Shown: positions 8,600 through 17,817 of the stretch, in pieces | Layout: every line of letters begins with the position of its first letter | Numbering within the stretch: position 1 is the first letter of the stretch | The notes under the pieces: model-generated | Databases searched by the model: none | The model's input: the letters and a program-made list of their open reading frames with translations, nothing else | Told to the model about the DNA's origin: nothing | Assembly (NCBI RefSeq): GCF_013004645.1 | Contig: NZ_JABEME010000002.1 | Span: 62,001-126,000 of the forward strand | Source of the DNA: Stenotrophomonas africana | Lineage (GTDB): Bacteria; Pseudomonadota; Gammaproteobacteria; Xanthomonadales; Xanthomonadaceae | DNA: 64,000 nt | Reading direction: 5' to 3' | Translations under genes and position numbers: made by a program

Positions 8600-10965
8600 T
8601 TCAGGTTCTGCTCGAACAGCTTGAGGATGCGCTTGTACTGGTCCAGCCAGGAATCGGCGCGGACGTAGCCGTGGCGCTCCAGCGGGTACGGTGCGATCGA
8701 CCAGTTGTCCTTGTGCAGTTCGATCAGGCGCTGGGTGAGGTTCACCGAGTCCTGGAAGAACACGTTGTCATCCATCATGCCGTGGGCGATCAGCAGGTTG
8801 TCCTGCAGGTTCTGCGCGTACTCGATCGGCGAGGACACGCGGTACGCCTCCGGGTCGATGTCCGGGGTGTTGAGGATGTTGCTGGTATAGCCGTGGTTGT
8901 ACTGGTGCCAGTCGACCACCGGGCGCAGCGCGGCGCCAGCCTTGAACGTGCCCGGCGAGCGGAACAGCGCCATGAAGGTCATGAAGCCGCCGTAGGAACC
9001 GCCGTAGATGCCGGCGTGGTCGCGGTCACCCTGCTGGGTGTCGACCAGCCAGTCCAGGCCGTCCTTGTAGTCTTCCAGTTCCGGGTGGCCCATGTTGCGG
9101 TAGATCGCCGTACGCCAGTCGCGGCCGTAGCCCTCGCTGCCGCGGTAATCCATGTCCAGCACGATGTAGCCCTTCTGCACCAGCAGGTTGTGGAACATCT
9201 GCTCGCGGAAGTAGGCCGGGTAGCGCTGGTGCACGTTCTGCAGGTAGCCGGCGCCGTGCACGAACATCACGATCGGATACTTCCTGCCGGGTTCCTTGTT
9301 TTCGGGCTCGTAGTACTTGGCCCAGACCACGCCGGCGCCATGCTTGGACGGCACTGCCACCAGCTTCGGCTGGATCCACTGGCGCGCCTTGTAGTCGGCG
9401 GTGCGGGTGTCGGTCAGCACGCGGGCCTGGCCACCGGTGCTCGGCAGCACGGCGAGCTGCGCCGGCAGGTAGGCGCCGGAATAGCGCACCAGCAGCTGCT
9501 GGCCGTCCGGCGACAGCGAGAAATCTTCCACGCCATTGAGGCTGGTCAGCTCGCGCACCTGACGGCTGCCGGTGTCGACCGCGCAGACTTCGTAGTCATG
9601 CGGCGCCTGCTGGTTGCACAGGAAGTAGAAGCCCTTGCCATCGGCCGACGGCACCGGCGCCGAAGTTTCCCACTTGCCGCTGGTCAGCGCCTGCGGCTTG
9701 GCAGTGCCGGTCTGGATGTACAGGTGCGAGAAGCCCGATTCCTCCGACAGCAGCCACAGCGTTCGGCCATCGGCCATCCAGCCGAAATCGTTGAAGCCCC
9801 AGTTGATCCAGGCGTTGTCGGTCAGGCGATGGCGGTTCTGCACGCGGCCGTCGGCGGCGTTGATGCTGACGATCCAGCGGTCCTTGTTGTCGTTGGCACG
9901 CAGCATCACCGCAGCCTGCTGGCCGTCGGCGCTCCAGCGGATGCCACCGCCCATGAAGTCGCTCATCACCTGCAGGCTGCGCTCGCCCTTCAGCGCGTCC
10001 TTGCCGGCCTTGCGGCGCAGCTCGGCCAGCGGATCGGTGCTGATGCCCGGCAGGCCGGCCAGCGAAACCTTCTCGACCTTGCCGGTGCGCACGTCCACGT
10101 ACCACAGCGTGTGCGGCTCGAAGCCGTTGCGGCCGACGCGGGTGCGGGTGTCTTCGGTTTCCTCGTAGCCCGATTCGGTCACATACAGCGGCATCTTGCC
10201 GCCACGGCCGTCGTCGAAGTCCTTCGGCTTGGTCACCACGATCAAGTGGGTCAGGTCCGGAGACAGCACGCTGTCGGCGATCTCCACGTCGGCGCCCAGG
10301 TACACCGGGCCCGGCGCGCGGGTCGGGTCGGCCTGGCGCCAGCGCTGGTCCTGGTCCTTCAGTGCTTCGCGCTGGTCACGGTCGCGGCGCAGGGTTTCCA
10401 GCGTGCGCAGCTGCTGGTCGCGCAGCACGTCAGCCTTCGGTGCCGTGCGCGGGTCCTTCTCAGCCTTCAGGCTGGCCACCTGCTGCACGCCGCTGGCGGC
10501 GGTCCAGTGGAACCAGTTCTGGCCGACCCGCCAGATCACGCCGTTGTCGGCGGCGAAGTTCACGTTGCCCGCGCGCTCGTTGCTGCGGGTCAGCTGGGTC
10601 AGCGCGCCGCTGCGCAGGTCACGCACGAACACGTCGCCATTGCGGACGAAGGCACTGCGGCTGCGGCTGCGGTCATAGACCGGCTCGGCCACGTCCAGGG
10701 TGCCGCGCTGGTCATCGGCCACCTGCGCGGCCATGCCACCGGCCACCGGCTGGCGGAAGGTATCGCGCACCGGGCTGCCGTTGCGCTTGAGCTGGTATTC
10801 CACCTGCTGGCTGTTCCACGACCACCAGGCCTTCTCGACCGGCGGGCCGATCCAGTCCGGGTCGGCCATGGCCTGTTCGATGGTGATCGGCGTCGGCGCG
10901 GCATGCGCAGCCGGTGCGGCCAGCACGGCCGACAGCAGGAGGGACAGGGGCAGCACTCGGGACAT
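8596..10965 (-). CDS. exported S9 family (DPP4-like) peptidase
   Basis: This 789-residue serine peptidase is probably periplasmic, as a signal peptide ends near AAHA about 20 residues in. The long middle part fits the DPP4 N-terminal beta-propeller (for example SDFMGGGIRWSADGQQAAV and FGWMADGRTLWLLSEES). The C-terminal alpha/beta-hydrolase domain has the nucleophile motif GIYGGSYGGFMTF (Ser near residue 656). It also has an acidic residue in GMMDDNVFFQDS and the catalytic His in PLERHGYVRADSW. Family members release dipeptides or oligopeptides from peptide N-termini. The start at 10965 was chosen because it gives the signal peptide at once; the open frame extends 50 codons further without one. 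Confidence 0.93.
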   Translation of the reverse strand: MSRVLPLSLLLSAVLAAPAAHAAPTPITIEQAMADPDWIGPPVEKAWWSWNSQQVEYQLKRNGSPVRDTFRQPVAGGMAAQVADDQRGTLDVAEPVYDRSRSRSAFVRNGDVFVRDLRSGALTQLTRSNERAGNVNFAADNGVIWRVGQNWFHWTAASGVQQVASLKAEKDPRTAPKADVLRDQQLRTLETLRRDRDQREALKDQDQRWRQADPTRAPGPVYLGADVEIADSVLSPDLTHLIVVTKPKDFDDGRGGKMPLYVTESGYEETEDTRTRVGRNGFEPHTLWYVDVRTGKVEKVSLAGLPGISTDPLAELRRKAGKDALKGERSLQVMSDFMGGGIRWSADGQQAAVMLRANDNKDRWIVSINAADGRVQNRHRLTDNAWINWGFNDFGWMADGRTLWLLSEESGFSHLYIQTGTAKPQALTSGKWETSAPVPSADGKGFYFLCNQQAPHDYEVCAVDTGSRQVRELTSLNGVEDFSLSPDGQQLLVRYSGAYLPAQLAVLPSTGGQARVLTDTRTADYKARQWIQPKLVAVPSKHGAGVVWAKYYEPENKEPGRKYPIVMFVHGAGYLQNVHQRYPAYFREQMFHNLLVQKGYIVLDMDYRGSEGYGRDWRTAIYRNMGHPELEDYKDGLDWLVDTQQGDRDHAGIYGGSYGGFMTFMALFRSPGTFKAGAALRPVVDWHQYNHGYTSNILNTPDIDPEAYRVSSPIEYAQNLQDNLLIAHGMMDDNVFFQDSVNLTQRLIELHKDNWSIAPYPLERHGYVRADSWLDQYKRILKLFEQNLK

Positions 10966-11132
10966 GGGCGGACGGCACCAGTAGAGGAAACCGGCCAAGC
11001 GTAGCAGCCGCAAGGGCCCGGGGCAGGGGCCACAGGTCATGGCGGCGGGATTGGCAAAGTGGTGCAACCGGTGGCCGGCCTCGCGCATCCATTCTCCTGA
11101 ACCCGCATCATCCACCGAACAGGAGCCCGACC

Positions 11133-11462
11133 ATGCAGGAACTGATCCCGATCACCCTCTTCATCTGCATCGCCTACGCGATCCATGCCATTGCCGATGC
11201 CCGCGCCCGCAGCAAACTGGTGGCCCCGCACGTGCCCGAGGAAGTGATCCGCTCGCTGGCCGTGCTGGAAGAAGAGCGCCGCCGCCAGGGCGCGCTGCGC
11301 TGGGGCATCAGCCTGGTCTGCCTGGCCCTGGCCATGGCCCTGCTGGAAGCCATCGGTGCCCGTGACCTGACCTTTGGCGCCGCCGCCGCGCTGGTCGGTA
11401 GTGCCGGCCTCGGCCAGCTGCTGGCCTGGCACTTCACCCGTCCTGCTGCGCGCAAGGGCTGA
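11133..11462 (+). CDS. small two-helix membrane protein
   Basis: The 109-residue product has an N-terminal helix (LIPITLFICIAYAIHAIA), a charged stretch with HVPEEVIRSLAVLEEERRRQ, and two more hydrophobic segments (GISLVCLALAMALLEAIG and TFGAAAALVGSAGLGQLLAW). AGGAG at 11121-11125 sets the start at 11133. It lies 37 bases upstream of an ECF-type sigma factor gene and may be read with it. Sigma factors often travel with a membrane regulator, so a link is possible, but no anti-sigma motif is visible. The function is unknown. Confidence 0.8.
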   Translation: MQELIPITLFICIAYAIHAIADARARSKLVAPHVPEEVIRSLAVLEEERRRQGALRWGISLVCLALAMALLEAIGARDLTFGAAAALVGSAGLGQLLAWHFTRPAARKG

Positions 11463-11499
11463 GCCGGCCCATGCCATGGGCACAGGGGGCGCCCCATAG

Positions 11500-12153
11500 A
11501 TGAGCCTGCTCGGCGAAGCATTGTCGGCACTGCGGGGCCGCCGCCGCCACGATACGGCGGCGACGGCGGCACCCGCTGCACCGCTGGATGCGGACCAAGC
11601 TCTGGTGCGAGCCATCATCGACGGCTCGCAGGCGGCGTTTTCGCAGCTGGTCGAGACCCATCAACGCACCTGCGCGCACGTGATCGGGCGCATGGTGGGC
11701 GACCGCGATCAGGTGGCCGACCTGCTGCAGGAAACCTTCCTGGCCGTGTTCCGCCAGTTGCATCGGTTTCGTTTTGAATCCTCGCTGCGCACCTGGATTT
11801 CCCGGGTCGCTTACACCACGGCGCTGCAGCACCTGCGCCGGCGGCGGCTGGAGGCGCAATGGATGATGGCCGTGGAGGTGCCGGAGGAACTTGGGATCGG
11901 CGATGAAGGTCCCGGGCCCGCTGAGTTGAGCGAGGCGCTGCAGGCCGGGCGCCAGCTTGGTGCGGCACTCGAGCGGCTGAGTGCGCCGCAGCGGCTGATC
12001 GTCGGCCTGCATTACCTGGAGGATTTCGATCTGGCCGAGATCGAGCAGGTGACCGGACTGGCACGCGGTACCATCAAGAGCCACCTGTACCGCGCGCGCC
12101 AGGTCCTGAAGCAGGAACTGACGCGGCATGCCGCCGCCGGAGAACTGCTGTGA
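11500..12153 (+). CDS. ECF-type RNA polymerase sigma-70 factor
   Basis: This 217-residue alternative sigma factor redirects RNA polymerase to a regulon that cannot be named here. Region 2 is clear: AFSQLVETHQRTCAHVIGRM, then VADLLQETFLAVFRQLHRF and LRTWISRVAYTTALQHLRRR. Region 4 has LSAPQRLIVGLHYLEDFDLA and the helix-turn-helix GLARGTIKSHLYRARQVLKQ. The first 35 residues are alanine-rich and look disordered. Its stop overlaps the GTG of the next gene (GTGA), a tiny membrane protein that may control it. Confidence 0.93.
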   Translation: MSLLGEALSALRGRRRHDTAATAAPAAPLDADQALVRAIIDGSQAAFSQLVETHQRTCAHVIGRMVGDRDQVADLLQETFLAVFRQLHRFRFESSLRTWISRVAYTTALQHLRRRRLEAQWMMAVEVPEELGIGDEGPGPAELSEALQAGRQLGAALERLSAPQRLIVGLHYLEDFDLAEIEQVTGLARGTIKSHLYRARQVLKQELTRHAAAGELL

Positions 12154-12365
12154 CTCAATCGACCGACCCTCGCGATGCGGAAAAGCGCGCGCTGGCGCAC
12201 GCGTTGCGTGAGCAGGTGCAGCAGGAAGAAACGCCGGATGTGAGCGAGGCGCTGCAGAAGCGGATCGCCGCTGAGTCACGCGACAGTGGCGTGGGCTATG
12301 TGGTGGTGCAGGTGGTGTTGCTGGGCGCGTTGGTGGCTGCGGCGGTCTGGTACTTCTGGGTCTAG
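12150..12365 (+). CDS. 71-residue membrane protein, candidate sigma-factor partner
   Basis: The GTG start overlaps the stop of the sigma factor gene by four bases. The product has a charged helical N-terminal half (DAEKRALAHALREQVQQEET) and one C-terminal membrane helix (GYVVVQVVLLGALVAAAVWY). This layout, with a soluble N-terminus and a single membrane span, is that of a minimal anti-sigma factor. No zinc-binding HxxxCxxC motif is present and it is much shorter than usual. Real coding is supported by the coupling; the regulatory role is inferred from context only. Confidence 0.75.
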   Translation: MTQSTDPRDAEKRALAHALREQVQQEETPDVSEALQKRIAAESRDSGVGYVVVQVVLLGALVAAAVWYFWV

Positions 12366-12682
12366 GGAAACATTGACGTCTGCACCTGCCTTGGGACGTT
12401 TCTTCCTCCAACTCCCGATCAGAAATCCAGGCATCGGGCGTTGTCCGCAAATCGACAGTTGGCCTTTCCCGACAGATTCCGTCACGTCGGTCTCGTCATC
12501 AGTGGCGGGCGCTCTATCCAAGGTCCACGAGCTACGTGTGTTTCCTGAGGAAAGTTGCAAATTCCATGCCTCCGCTTGAGGCGGAGTTTCACAATCAGAG
12601 ACTCTCAACCATCAGCTTCCACGGGTTGGAGTGAGAATCACATGGACAGGTGCGCCAGTAAGTCAACACCGGATGCAGTTGG
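12366..12682. other. gene-free stretch before the permease pair
   Basis: These 317 bases hold no supported gene. Base composition is visibly less GC-rich than the flanks. A short dyad TCCGC/GCGGA lies near 12570-12585 without a T-run. The promoter of the two permease genes should be here, but I see no convincing -35/-10 pair. Confidence 0.5.
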
Positions 12683-13981
12683 ATGATGCTCTACTACATC
12701 CAGCTTTCGCTTGCCCGATTCAAGCAGCGAATCGGCACTCATCTGGCAATCGCTCTCATGCTGGGTGCAGGGGTAGGGATCACGACTGTGATGCTCTCCA
12801 TTGTTTTCCAGGCATCGTCCGATCCCGCACCAGACCGGAGCTCGACATTGTTCCGCCCGTACCTTGACGCGCGTCCAGATGCACTCCGCAGTGGTTCTCC
12901 GGATTCTGGTCAGGCACTGACCTGGCCAGACGCGAAGGCGCTTCTGAACCAAGGCGGGACGTGGAAACAGGCAGCTATGGCAGGGGGGGCGGTGACGCTC
13001 TCCCGGCCGGGAGAGTCCAGCGCAAGACTGCGCGCCAGGTTCGCCACGTCCGAAGTCTTCAGTGTCCTTGGCATTGCCGTTGTTCAAGGGCGGGCATGGA
13101 CTGCCGAGGAGGGACATGCTGCGAGTCGAATGGTGGTCCTGTCGCGTGCGCTCGCCAAGCGTGAGTGTGCACAGAACTGCGTTGGTCATCCGTTGGAACT
13201 GGGCAGACGCACCTACACCGTAGTGGGTGTCGCGGAGGATTGGCATCCGGTGCCGATGTTTCAGGGAGATCTCACACGCCGGCCGTTTGTAGAGCCTGAC
13301 GAGATCTACCTGCCAGTTGAAACCGCAATCGCGGACAAGTTGACTGTTGTGGACGGGACGGCGATCTGGGGTGGTGACCAGGACACGGATCTTGCAGGGG
13401 GGAACGTTTCATGGCTTCAACTGTGGGCGTGGCTGCCTACCGCAGATGATGTCGCCGCCTACCGCGCGGGTCTGAACGCCTATGCGCAGGCAAAGGGCCT
13501 TCGGACCGCGCCAGGTACCCAACAGGTGGCACTCTGGCCGTTGATGGAGTGGCTGGACAGGCTGGGACTGGTTCCGGAGCGGGCCAGGATGCAGCTTCGG
13601 CTGTCACTGATCCTTCTCGGTGTGTGCGTCGTCAATGCGGCGGCACTGCTGAGCTTCAGTCTGGGGCGCCGTAGGCGGGAGCTCGCGATACGACGTGCAC
13701 TGGGAGCGCGACGCCGGGACGTGTTCGTCCAGCTCATGTGGGAATCCATCGCGGCGGGAGTCGCAAGCAGTGCACTCGCTGTCGGCACCTATGCACTGGG
13801 AATCCGGGTGGTTGCTGCGGGAGACGTTCTGCCCAGCGCGATCACAGCGATGCATGCTGGGGCAATGCTGATGGCGGCTGCCCTGGGAGTCGTCACGACG
13901 TTGCTCTGCTCATTGGTCCCATCGTTTGAAATCTGCAGGGTCAGCTCACTGTCGAGTGCCTTCGCGAAGGGAGCTGCCTGA
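12683..13981 (+). CDS. MacB/FtsX-type ABC transporter permease, first of a pair
   Basis: This 432-residue integral membrane protein begins with a helix near residues 20-45 (LAIALMLGAGVGITTVMLSI). A large periplasmic MacB-like domain follows (for example SEVFSVLGIAVVQGRAWT and RRTYTVVGVAEDW). Three further helices come at the C-terminus, starting LRLSLILLGVCVVNAAALLS. The coupling motif RRRRELAIRRALGARRRDV is the usual one by which FtsX/MacB permeases meet their ATPase. One base separates it from a second, related permease. No ATPase or membrane-fusion gene is adjacent. Codon use is less GC-biased than in neighbouring genes, which hints at separate ancestry. The substrate is unknown; peptide export is common in this family. 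Confidence 0.85.
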   Translation: MMLYYIQLSLARFKQRIGTHLAIALMLGAGVGITTVMLSIVFQASSDPAPDRSSTLFRPYLDARPDALRSGSPDSGQALTWPDAKALLNQGGTWKQAAMAGGAVTLSRPGESSARLRARFATSEVFSVLGIAVVQGRAWTAEEGHAASRMVVLSRALAKRECAQNCVGHPLELGRRTYTVVGVAEDWHPVPMFQGDLTRRPFVEPDEIYLPVETAIADKLTVVDGTAIWGGDQDTDLAGGNVSWLQLWAWLPTADDVAAYRAGLNAYAQAKGLRTAPGTQQVALWPLMEWLDRLGLVPERARMQLRLSLILLGVCVVNAAALLSFSLGRRRRELAIRRALGARRRDVFVQLMWESIAAGVASSALAVGTYALGIRVVAAGDVLPSAITAMHAGAMLMAAALGVVTTLLCSLVPSFEICRVSSLSSAFAKGAA

Positions 13982-13982
13982 A

Positions 13983-15182
13983 ATGTTCGAATCGATGAGG
14001 GAGACCCGACGACACCTGGGAAGCGCCGCACTGCTTGCAGTGCAGGCAGCGCTTGCAAGCCTGGCATGTGCGTTCGCACTGCAATCTACGCTGGACAGCT
14101 TCGCCAGATTGAACACCGGGAGCATCCGGGAGGCAGCATCGATTGGTGTGGTCAGAGTCTCGGATGTCGAAGAAGGCGCGGATGAAGCAGTGCTGCGGGC
14201 AGACCTGTCCGCGATCCGGCTACCCGGTGTTCAGGGCGCGGCTGTGAGCGACTCCGTTCCGTTCGGGGGAAGAGCTCATCGATACGGCGTGTGCACCAGC
14301 GAGTCGGCCATGGCGCACTCGATGAGCTCCGGCACGACAGACATTGCTGGATGTGATCGCATTCCCGTGGTAACTGCCAGCACTGGCTTGCTGGCGATGC
14401 TGGGCGCGGGAATCGTCCTGGGGCGGGATGCCGCAGAGGACGACATGCTTGAAGGCGCTCCGGTGGTGCTGATAAGTGAAACGCTGGCTGCACATTTGTT
14501 CGGAACGGAGAGTGCTGTTGGCCGCCACCTGTACTTCGGCCCCGGCAGCAGCCGGGTCGTCGTGGGCGTATTTGCGTCTGTTGCTGGGCCGGCGCCAGGA
14601 GGCAATGAGCGAGACTCGCAGTGGGCGTTGCTTCCGGGCCTTCCCATGGGCGCGAGTCGCTATTATCTGGCGAAGTGGAGGTCTATGGTCGATCGTTCAT
14701 CGCTTGATCGCATTGTCGATGCGCTGCAACGGCCTTATCGGATCGTGAATCCGACCGGTGTCGAGACGATGGCGGGATATCGCGACGCCTACGTCAAAGC
14801 TGATCGCTTCGCTACGACCGTGCTCGCGGTCATGACGGCCGTTGTTCTCGGTGTGCTGATGGCCGGAATTTCCGGAGTTGTAGGTGCATGGCTTGATCGA
14901 CGCCGGCACTCCATCGCAATCCGACGCACTTTGGGTGCGCGCGGATCTGTGATCTTTGCCGAAATCATGTTCGAGGTTTCACTGTTCACCACGTTGGGCG
15001 CCCTGCTCGGTGCGTCGTCGTTGCAGTGGGTAGGGTCGCCGCAGGACGGCATCACAGGTTCACCGTGGTTCTCGATATCGAGCGCTGTCGTGCTGGTGAT
15101 GGCGGCCTGCTTGACTGCACTGGTACCCCGGGCCCTGCGAATCGCCAAGGAGCCGCCCTTGACCTTGCTGAAGCCTCTGTAG
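13983..15182 (+). CDS. MacB/FtsX-type ABC transporter permease, second of a pair
   Basis: The product is 399 residues with the same plan as the preceding one: an N-terminal helix (SAALLAVQAALASLACAFAL), a periplasmic domain (SVPFGGRAHRYGVC; STGLLAMLGAGIVLGRDAAE), and three C-terminal helices. The cytoplasmic motif DRRRHSIAIRRTLGARGSV faces a missing ATPase. I start at 13983 because it is one base after the upstream stop and GAAGGGAG lies just upstream of that stop. The two permeases probably form a heterodimer. Whether an ATPase encoded elsewhere serves them, or they act without ATP hydrolysis, cannot be told. Confidence 0.85.
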   Translation: MFESMRETRRHLGSAALLAVQAALASLACAFALQSTLDSFARLNTGSIREAASIGVVRVSDVEEGADEAVLRADLSAIRLPGVQGAAVSDSVPFGGRAHRYGVCTSESAMAHSMSSGTTDIAGCDRIPVVTASTGLLAMLGAGIVLGRDAAEDDMLEGAPVVLISETLAAHLFGTESAVGRHLYFGPGSSRVVVGVFASVAGPAPGGNERDSQWALLPGLPMGASRYYLAKWRSMVDRSSLDRIVDALQRPYRIVNPTGVETMAGYRDAYVKADRFATTVLAVMTAVVLGVLMAGISGVVGAWLDRRRHSIAIRRTLGARGSVIFAEIMFEVSLFTTLGALLGASSLQWVGSPQDGITGSPWFSISSAVVLVMAACLTALVPRALRIAKEPPLTLLKPL

Positions 15183-15311
15183 CCCATTCATCCTGTAATT
15201 CGGGTCCCCCTGCGACAAAGTGAAGCAGCGCGTCACCCGGTCGCATCCCACCTTAACGAAATCCTCCTAAAGTGGTCCGGTATCCCACCGGTCTCAGGCA
15301 GGAGGCGTCCC

Positions 15312-16709
15312 TTGGACGCGTTGTTGTTGTCCCGGATCCAGTTCGGATTCGTCATCAGTTTCCACGTGCTGTTCCCCGCCTTCACCATCGGTACGGCCAG
15401 CTGGCTGGCCTTCATCGAATGGCGTTGGCTGCGCACGAAGCTGCCCGTGTGGCGCGAGCTGTATTTCTTCTGGCAGAAGATCTTCGCGGTGTCGTTCGGC
15501 ATGGGCGTGGTCAGCGGCATCGTCATGGCCTTCCAGTTCGGTACCAACTGGCCGCGGCTGAGCGAGGTGGCCGGTACCGTCATCGGACCGCTGCTGACCT
15601 ACGAGGTGCTGACCGCGTTCTTCCTGGAAGCCAGCTTCCTCGGCGTGATGATGTTCGGCTGGGGCCGGGTCTCGCCGCGCCTGCATTTCCTGTCCACCTG
15701 CATGGTCGCGCTGGGCACGCTGTTCTCCACGTTCTGGATCCTGTCGTCCAACAGCTGGCTGCATACCCCGGCCGGCTACGAGATGGTCAACGGCATCGTG
15801 CATCCGGTGGACTGGTGGCAGGTGGTATTCAATCCGTCGTTCCCCTATCGCCTGGCACACATGGCGCTGGGCTCGTTCATCACCACCTGTTTCGTGATCG
15901 GTGGCGTGGGCGCGTGGTACCTGCGCAAGGGCACGCACGTGGAAGCGGGACGGCGCATGCTGATCGCGGCGGTGGCGTTCGCCGCACTGACCGTGCCGGT
16001 GCAGATCTTCGTCGGCGACATGCATGGCCTGAACACGCTCAAGCACCAGCCGATGAAGATCGCGGCGATGGAAGCGCACTGGCATGAAACCAGGGAAGGC
16101 GAGGGCGTGCCGCTGGTGGTGTTCGCGCTGCCGAACGAGAAGGAGGAGCGCAACGATTTCGAAGTGGCCATCCCGAAGCTGGGCAGCGTGATTCTCACCC
16201 ACAGCCTGGACGGCACCTTCGATCCTCTCACCTCGGTGCCGGCCAGCGAGCGCCCGCCGGTGACGCCGGTGTTCTTCGCCTTCCGCATCATGGTGGGGCT
16301 GGGCACGTTGATGCTGCTGTTGGCCTGGGTGTCGGCCTTCCAGTTGTGGCGGAAGAAGCTGCTGGATTCGCCGTGGCTGCTGCGCGGCTGGAACTGGATG
16401 CTGCCCAGCGGTTTCATCGCGCTGCTGTCGGGTTGGTTCGTTACCGAGATGGGCCGCCAGCCGTGGGTGGTGTATGGCGTGCTGCGCACCGCCGATGCAG
16501 TGGGCCCGCAGAGCGCGTGGATGACCGCGCTGTCGCTGGGCGTCTACGTGGTGGGCTACGCCTTCGTGTTCGGCTGGGGCATCTGGTACCTGGTGAAGAT
16601 CCTGCGCCACGGGCCGCAGCCCTATGCCGAAGGGCCGTCGCTGGACCACGGCAGCCACACCCCGGCGCGTCCGTTGTCGGCCGCCGACGAACCGCTGGAG
16701 GAGCGCTGA
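15312..16709 (+). CDS. cydA: cytochrome bd-type quinol oxidase subunit I (CydA/CioA)
   Basis: This is subunit I of a terminal oxidase that passes electrons from quinol to O2 in the inner membrane. At 465 residues it has the short quinol loop typical of the cyanide-insensitive (CioA) branch. Heme ligands are visible: His in FVISFHVLFPAFTIG near residue 18, His in AHMALGSF near residue 183, and Met in TEMGRQPW near residue 378. The acidic motif YEVLTAFFLEASFLG is present. Translation begins at a TTG eight bases after AGGAGG (15299-15304); no better ATG exists. cydB starts one base after its stop. Confidence 0.95.
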   Translation: MDALLLSRIQFGFVISFHVLFPAFTIGTASWLAFIEWRWLRTKLPVWRELYFFWQKIFAVSFGMGVVSGIVMAFQFGTNWPRLSEVAGTVIGPLLTYEVLTAFFLEASFLGVMMFGWGRVSPRLHFLSTCMVALGTLFSTFWILSSNSWLHTPAGYEMVNGIVHPVDWWQVVFNPSFPYRLAHMALGSFITTCFVIGGVGAWYLRKGTHVEAGRRMLIAAVAFAALTVPVQIFVGDMHGLNTLKHQPMKIAAMEAHWHETREGEGVPLVVFALPNEKEERNDFEVAIPKLGSVILTHSLDGTFDPLTSVPASERPPVTPVFFAFRIMVGLGTLMLLLAWVSAFQLWRKKLLDSPWLLRGWNWMLPSGFIALLSGWFVTEMGRQPWVVYGVLRTADAVGPQSAWMTALSLGVYVVGYAFVFGWGIWYLVKILRHGPQPYAEGPSLDHGSHTPARPLSAADEPLEER

Positions 16710-16710
16710 C

Positions 16711-17724
16711 ATGGACCTGATGACCTGGCTGCCGGTGGCATGGTTCGCGGTGATCGGCTTCGGTGTGCTGATGTACGTGGTGCTGGACGGCTTCGTGCTC
16801 GGCATCGGCATCCTGGCCCCGTTCGCCGAGGACGAGGATCAGTTGGACCTGATGATGAACACCGCCGCGCCGATCTGGGACGGCAACGAGACCTGGCTGG
16901 TGCTCGGTGGCGCCGGCCTGCTGGCGGCGTTCCCGAAGGCGTACGCGGCGCTGTTGTCGGCGCTGTACCTGCCGGTGCTGCTGCTGGTGGTGGCGCTGGT
17001 GTTCCGCGGCGTGGCCTTCGAGTTCCGCTTCAAGGCACATCGTTCGCGCCGGCTGTGGAGCGTGGCGTTCGGCCTCGGTTCGCTGCTGGCCACGTTCGCC
17101 CAGGGGGTGATCCTTGGCACCCTGGTGCAGGGCATCCCGCTGGTGGACGGTGCCTACCACGGCGGCCCGTTCGCCTGGTTCAGCCCGTTCGCCATGCTGA
17201 CCGGTGCCGCGCTGGTGGCCGGTTATGCGCTGCTGGGCAGCACCTGGCTGATCCTGAAGACCGAAGGGCGCGTGCAGGCGCTCGCGCGGCAGATGACCCG
17301 CCCGCTGGTGGTGGCGGTGATCGCGGCGATGGGCCTGGTCAGCAGCTGGTTGCCGTTCCTCGATTCGCGCCTGATGGAACGCTGGTTCAGCGACGGCAAC
17401 TTCTGGTGGCTCTCGCCGGTGCCGTTGCTGACCCTGGCGGTGGCTGCCGCGCTGTGGCGCAGTGCCACTCATCCGCGCCGCGATCTGCCGCCCTTCCTGC
17501 TCAGCCTGGCCCTGTTCGTGCTTGGCTTCCTTGGCCTGGTGCTGGGCATGTGGCCGTACCTGCTGCCGCCGTCGATGACGCTGTGGCAGGCCGCCGCGCC
17601 GGCGTCTTCGCTGGGATTCACCCTGGTCGGGCTGGTCATATTGCTGCCAGTCATCCTCGGCTATACAGCGTGGTCCTACCGGGTATTTCGCGGCAAAGTG
17701 CACGCTGACGCCGGCTACCACTGA
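16711..17724 (+). CDS. cydB: cytochrome bd-type quinol oxidase subunit II (CydB/CioB)
   Basis: This is subunit II of the same oxidase, 337 residues with about eight hydrophobic segments. The N-terminal region DGFVLGIGILAPFAEDEDQ and the conserved APIWDGNETWLVLGGAGL are standard for CydB. The start at 16711 has GGAGGAG about eight bases upstream and gives the normal N-terminus. I looked for a cydX-like mini-gene behind it and found none; a terminator follows within ten bases. The pair would support respiration at low oxygen or in the presence of cyanide (family knowledge). Confidence 0.95.
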   Translation: MDLMTWLPVAWFAVIGFGVLMYVVLDGFVLGIGILAPFAEDEDQLDLMMNTAAPIWDGNETWLVLGGAGLLAAFPKAYAALLSALYLPVLLLVVALVFRGVAFEFRFKAHRSRRLWSVAFGLGSLLATFAQGVILGTLVQGIPLVDGAYHGGPFAWFSPFAMLTGAALVAGYALLGSTWLILKTEGRVQALARQMTRPLVVAVIAAMGLVSSWLPFLDSRLMERWFSDGNFWWLSPVPLLTLAVAAALWRSATHPRRDLPPFLLSLALFVLGFLGLVLGMWPYLLPPSMTLWQAAAPASSLGFTLVGLVILLPVILGYTAWSYRVFRGKVHADAGYH

Positions 17725-17733
17725 GAACCCTGC

Positions 17734-17770
17734 GCGGGAACTGCGGCTGGCCGTTCCCGCGTTGTTGTTT
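17734..17770 (+). terminator. intrinsic terminator of cydAB
   Basis: A perfect 8-bp stem GCGGGAAC / GTTCCCGC (17734-17741 and 17753-17760) is followed by GTTGTTGTTT. It lies ten bases after the cydB stop and separates the oxidase operon from the pigment cluster. Confidence 0.8.
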
Positions 17771-17817
17771 GTGAAGACTGCATTCCCTGCGTTGGACGTG
17801 ATAGCGTGCGCTCCTTT

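Noticed and set aside
8671-11004. Long plus-strand open frame (777 codons) opposite the S9 peptidase
   Set aside because: It is a GC-driven shadow: rich in Arg, His, Val and Gln, with no domain, and the opposite strand encodes a complete peptidase with all motifs.
12350-12690. Horizontal-transfer border or attachment site before the permease pair
   Set aside because: Composition changes here, but I found no direct repeats, integrase, tRNA gene or transposon end to support a defined border.
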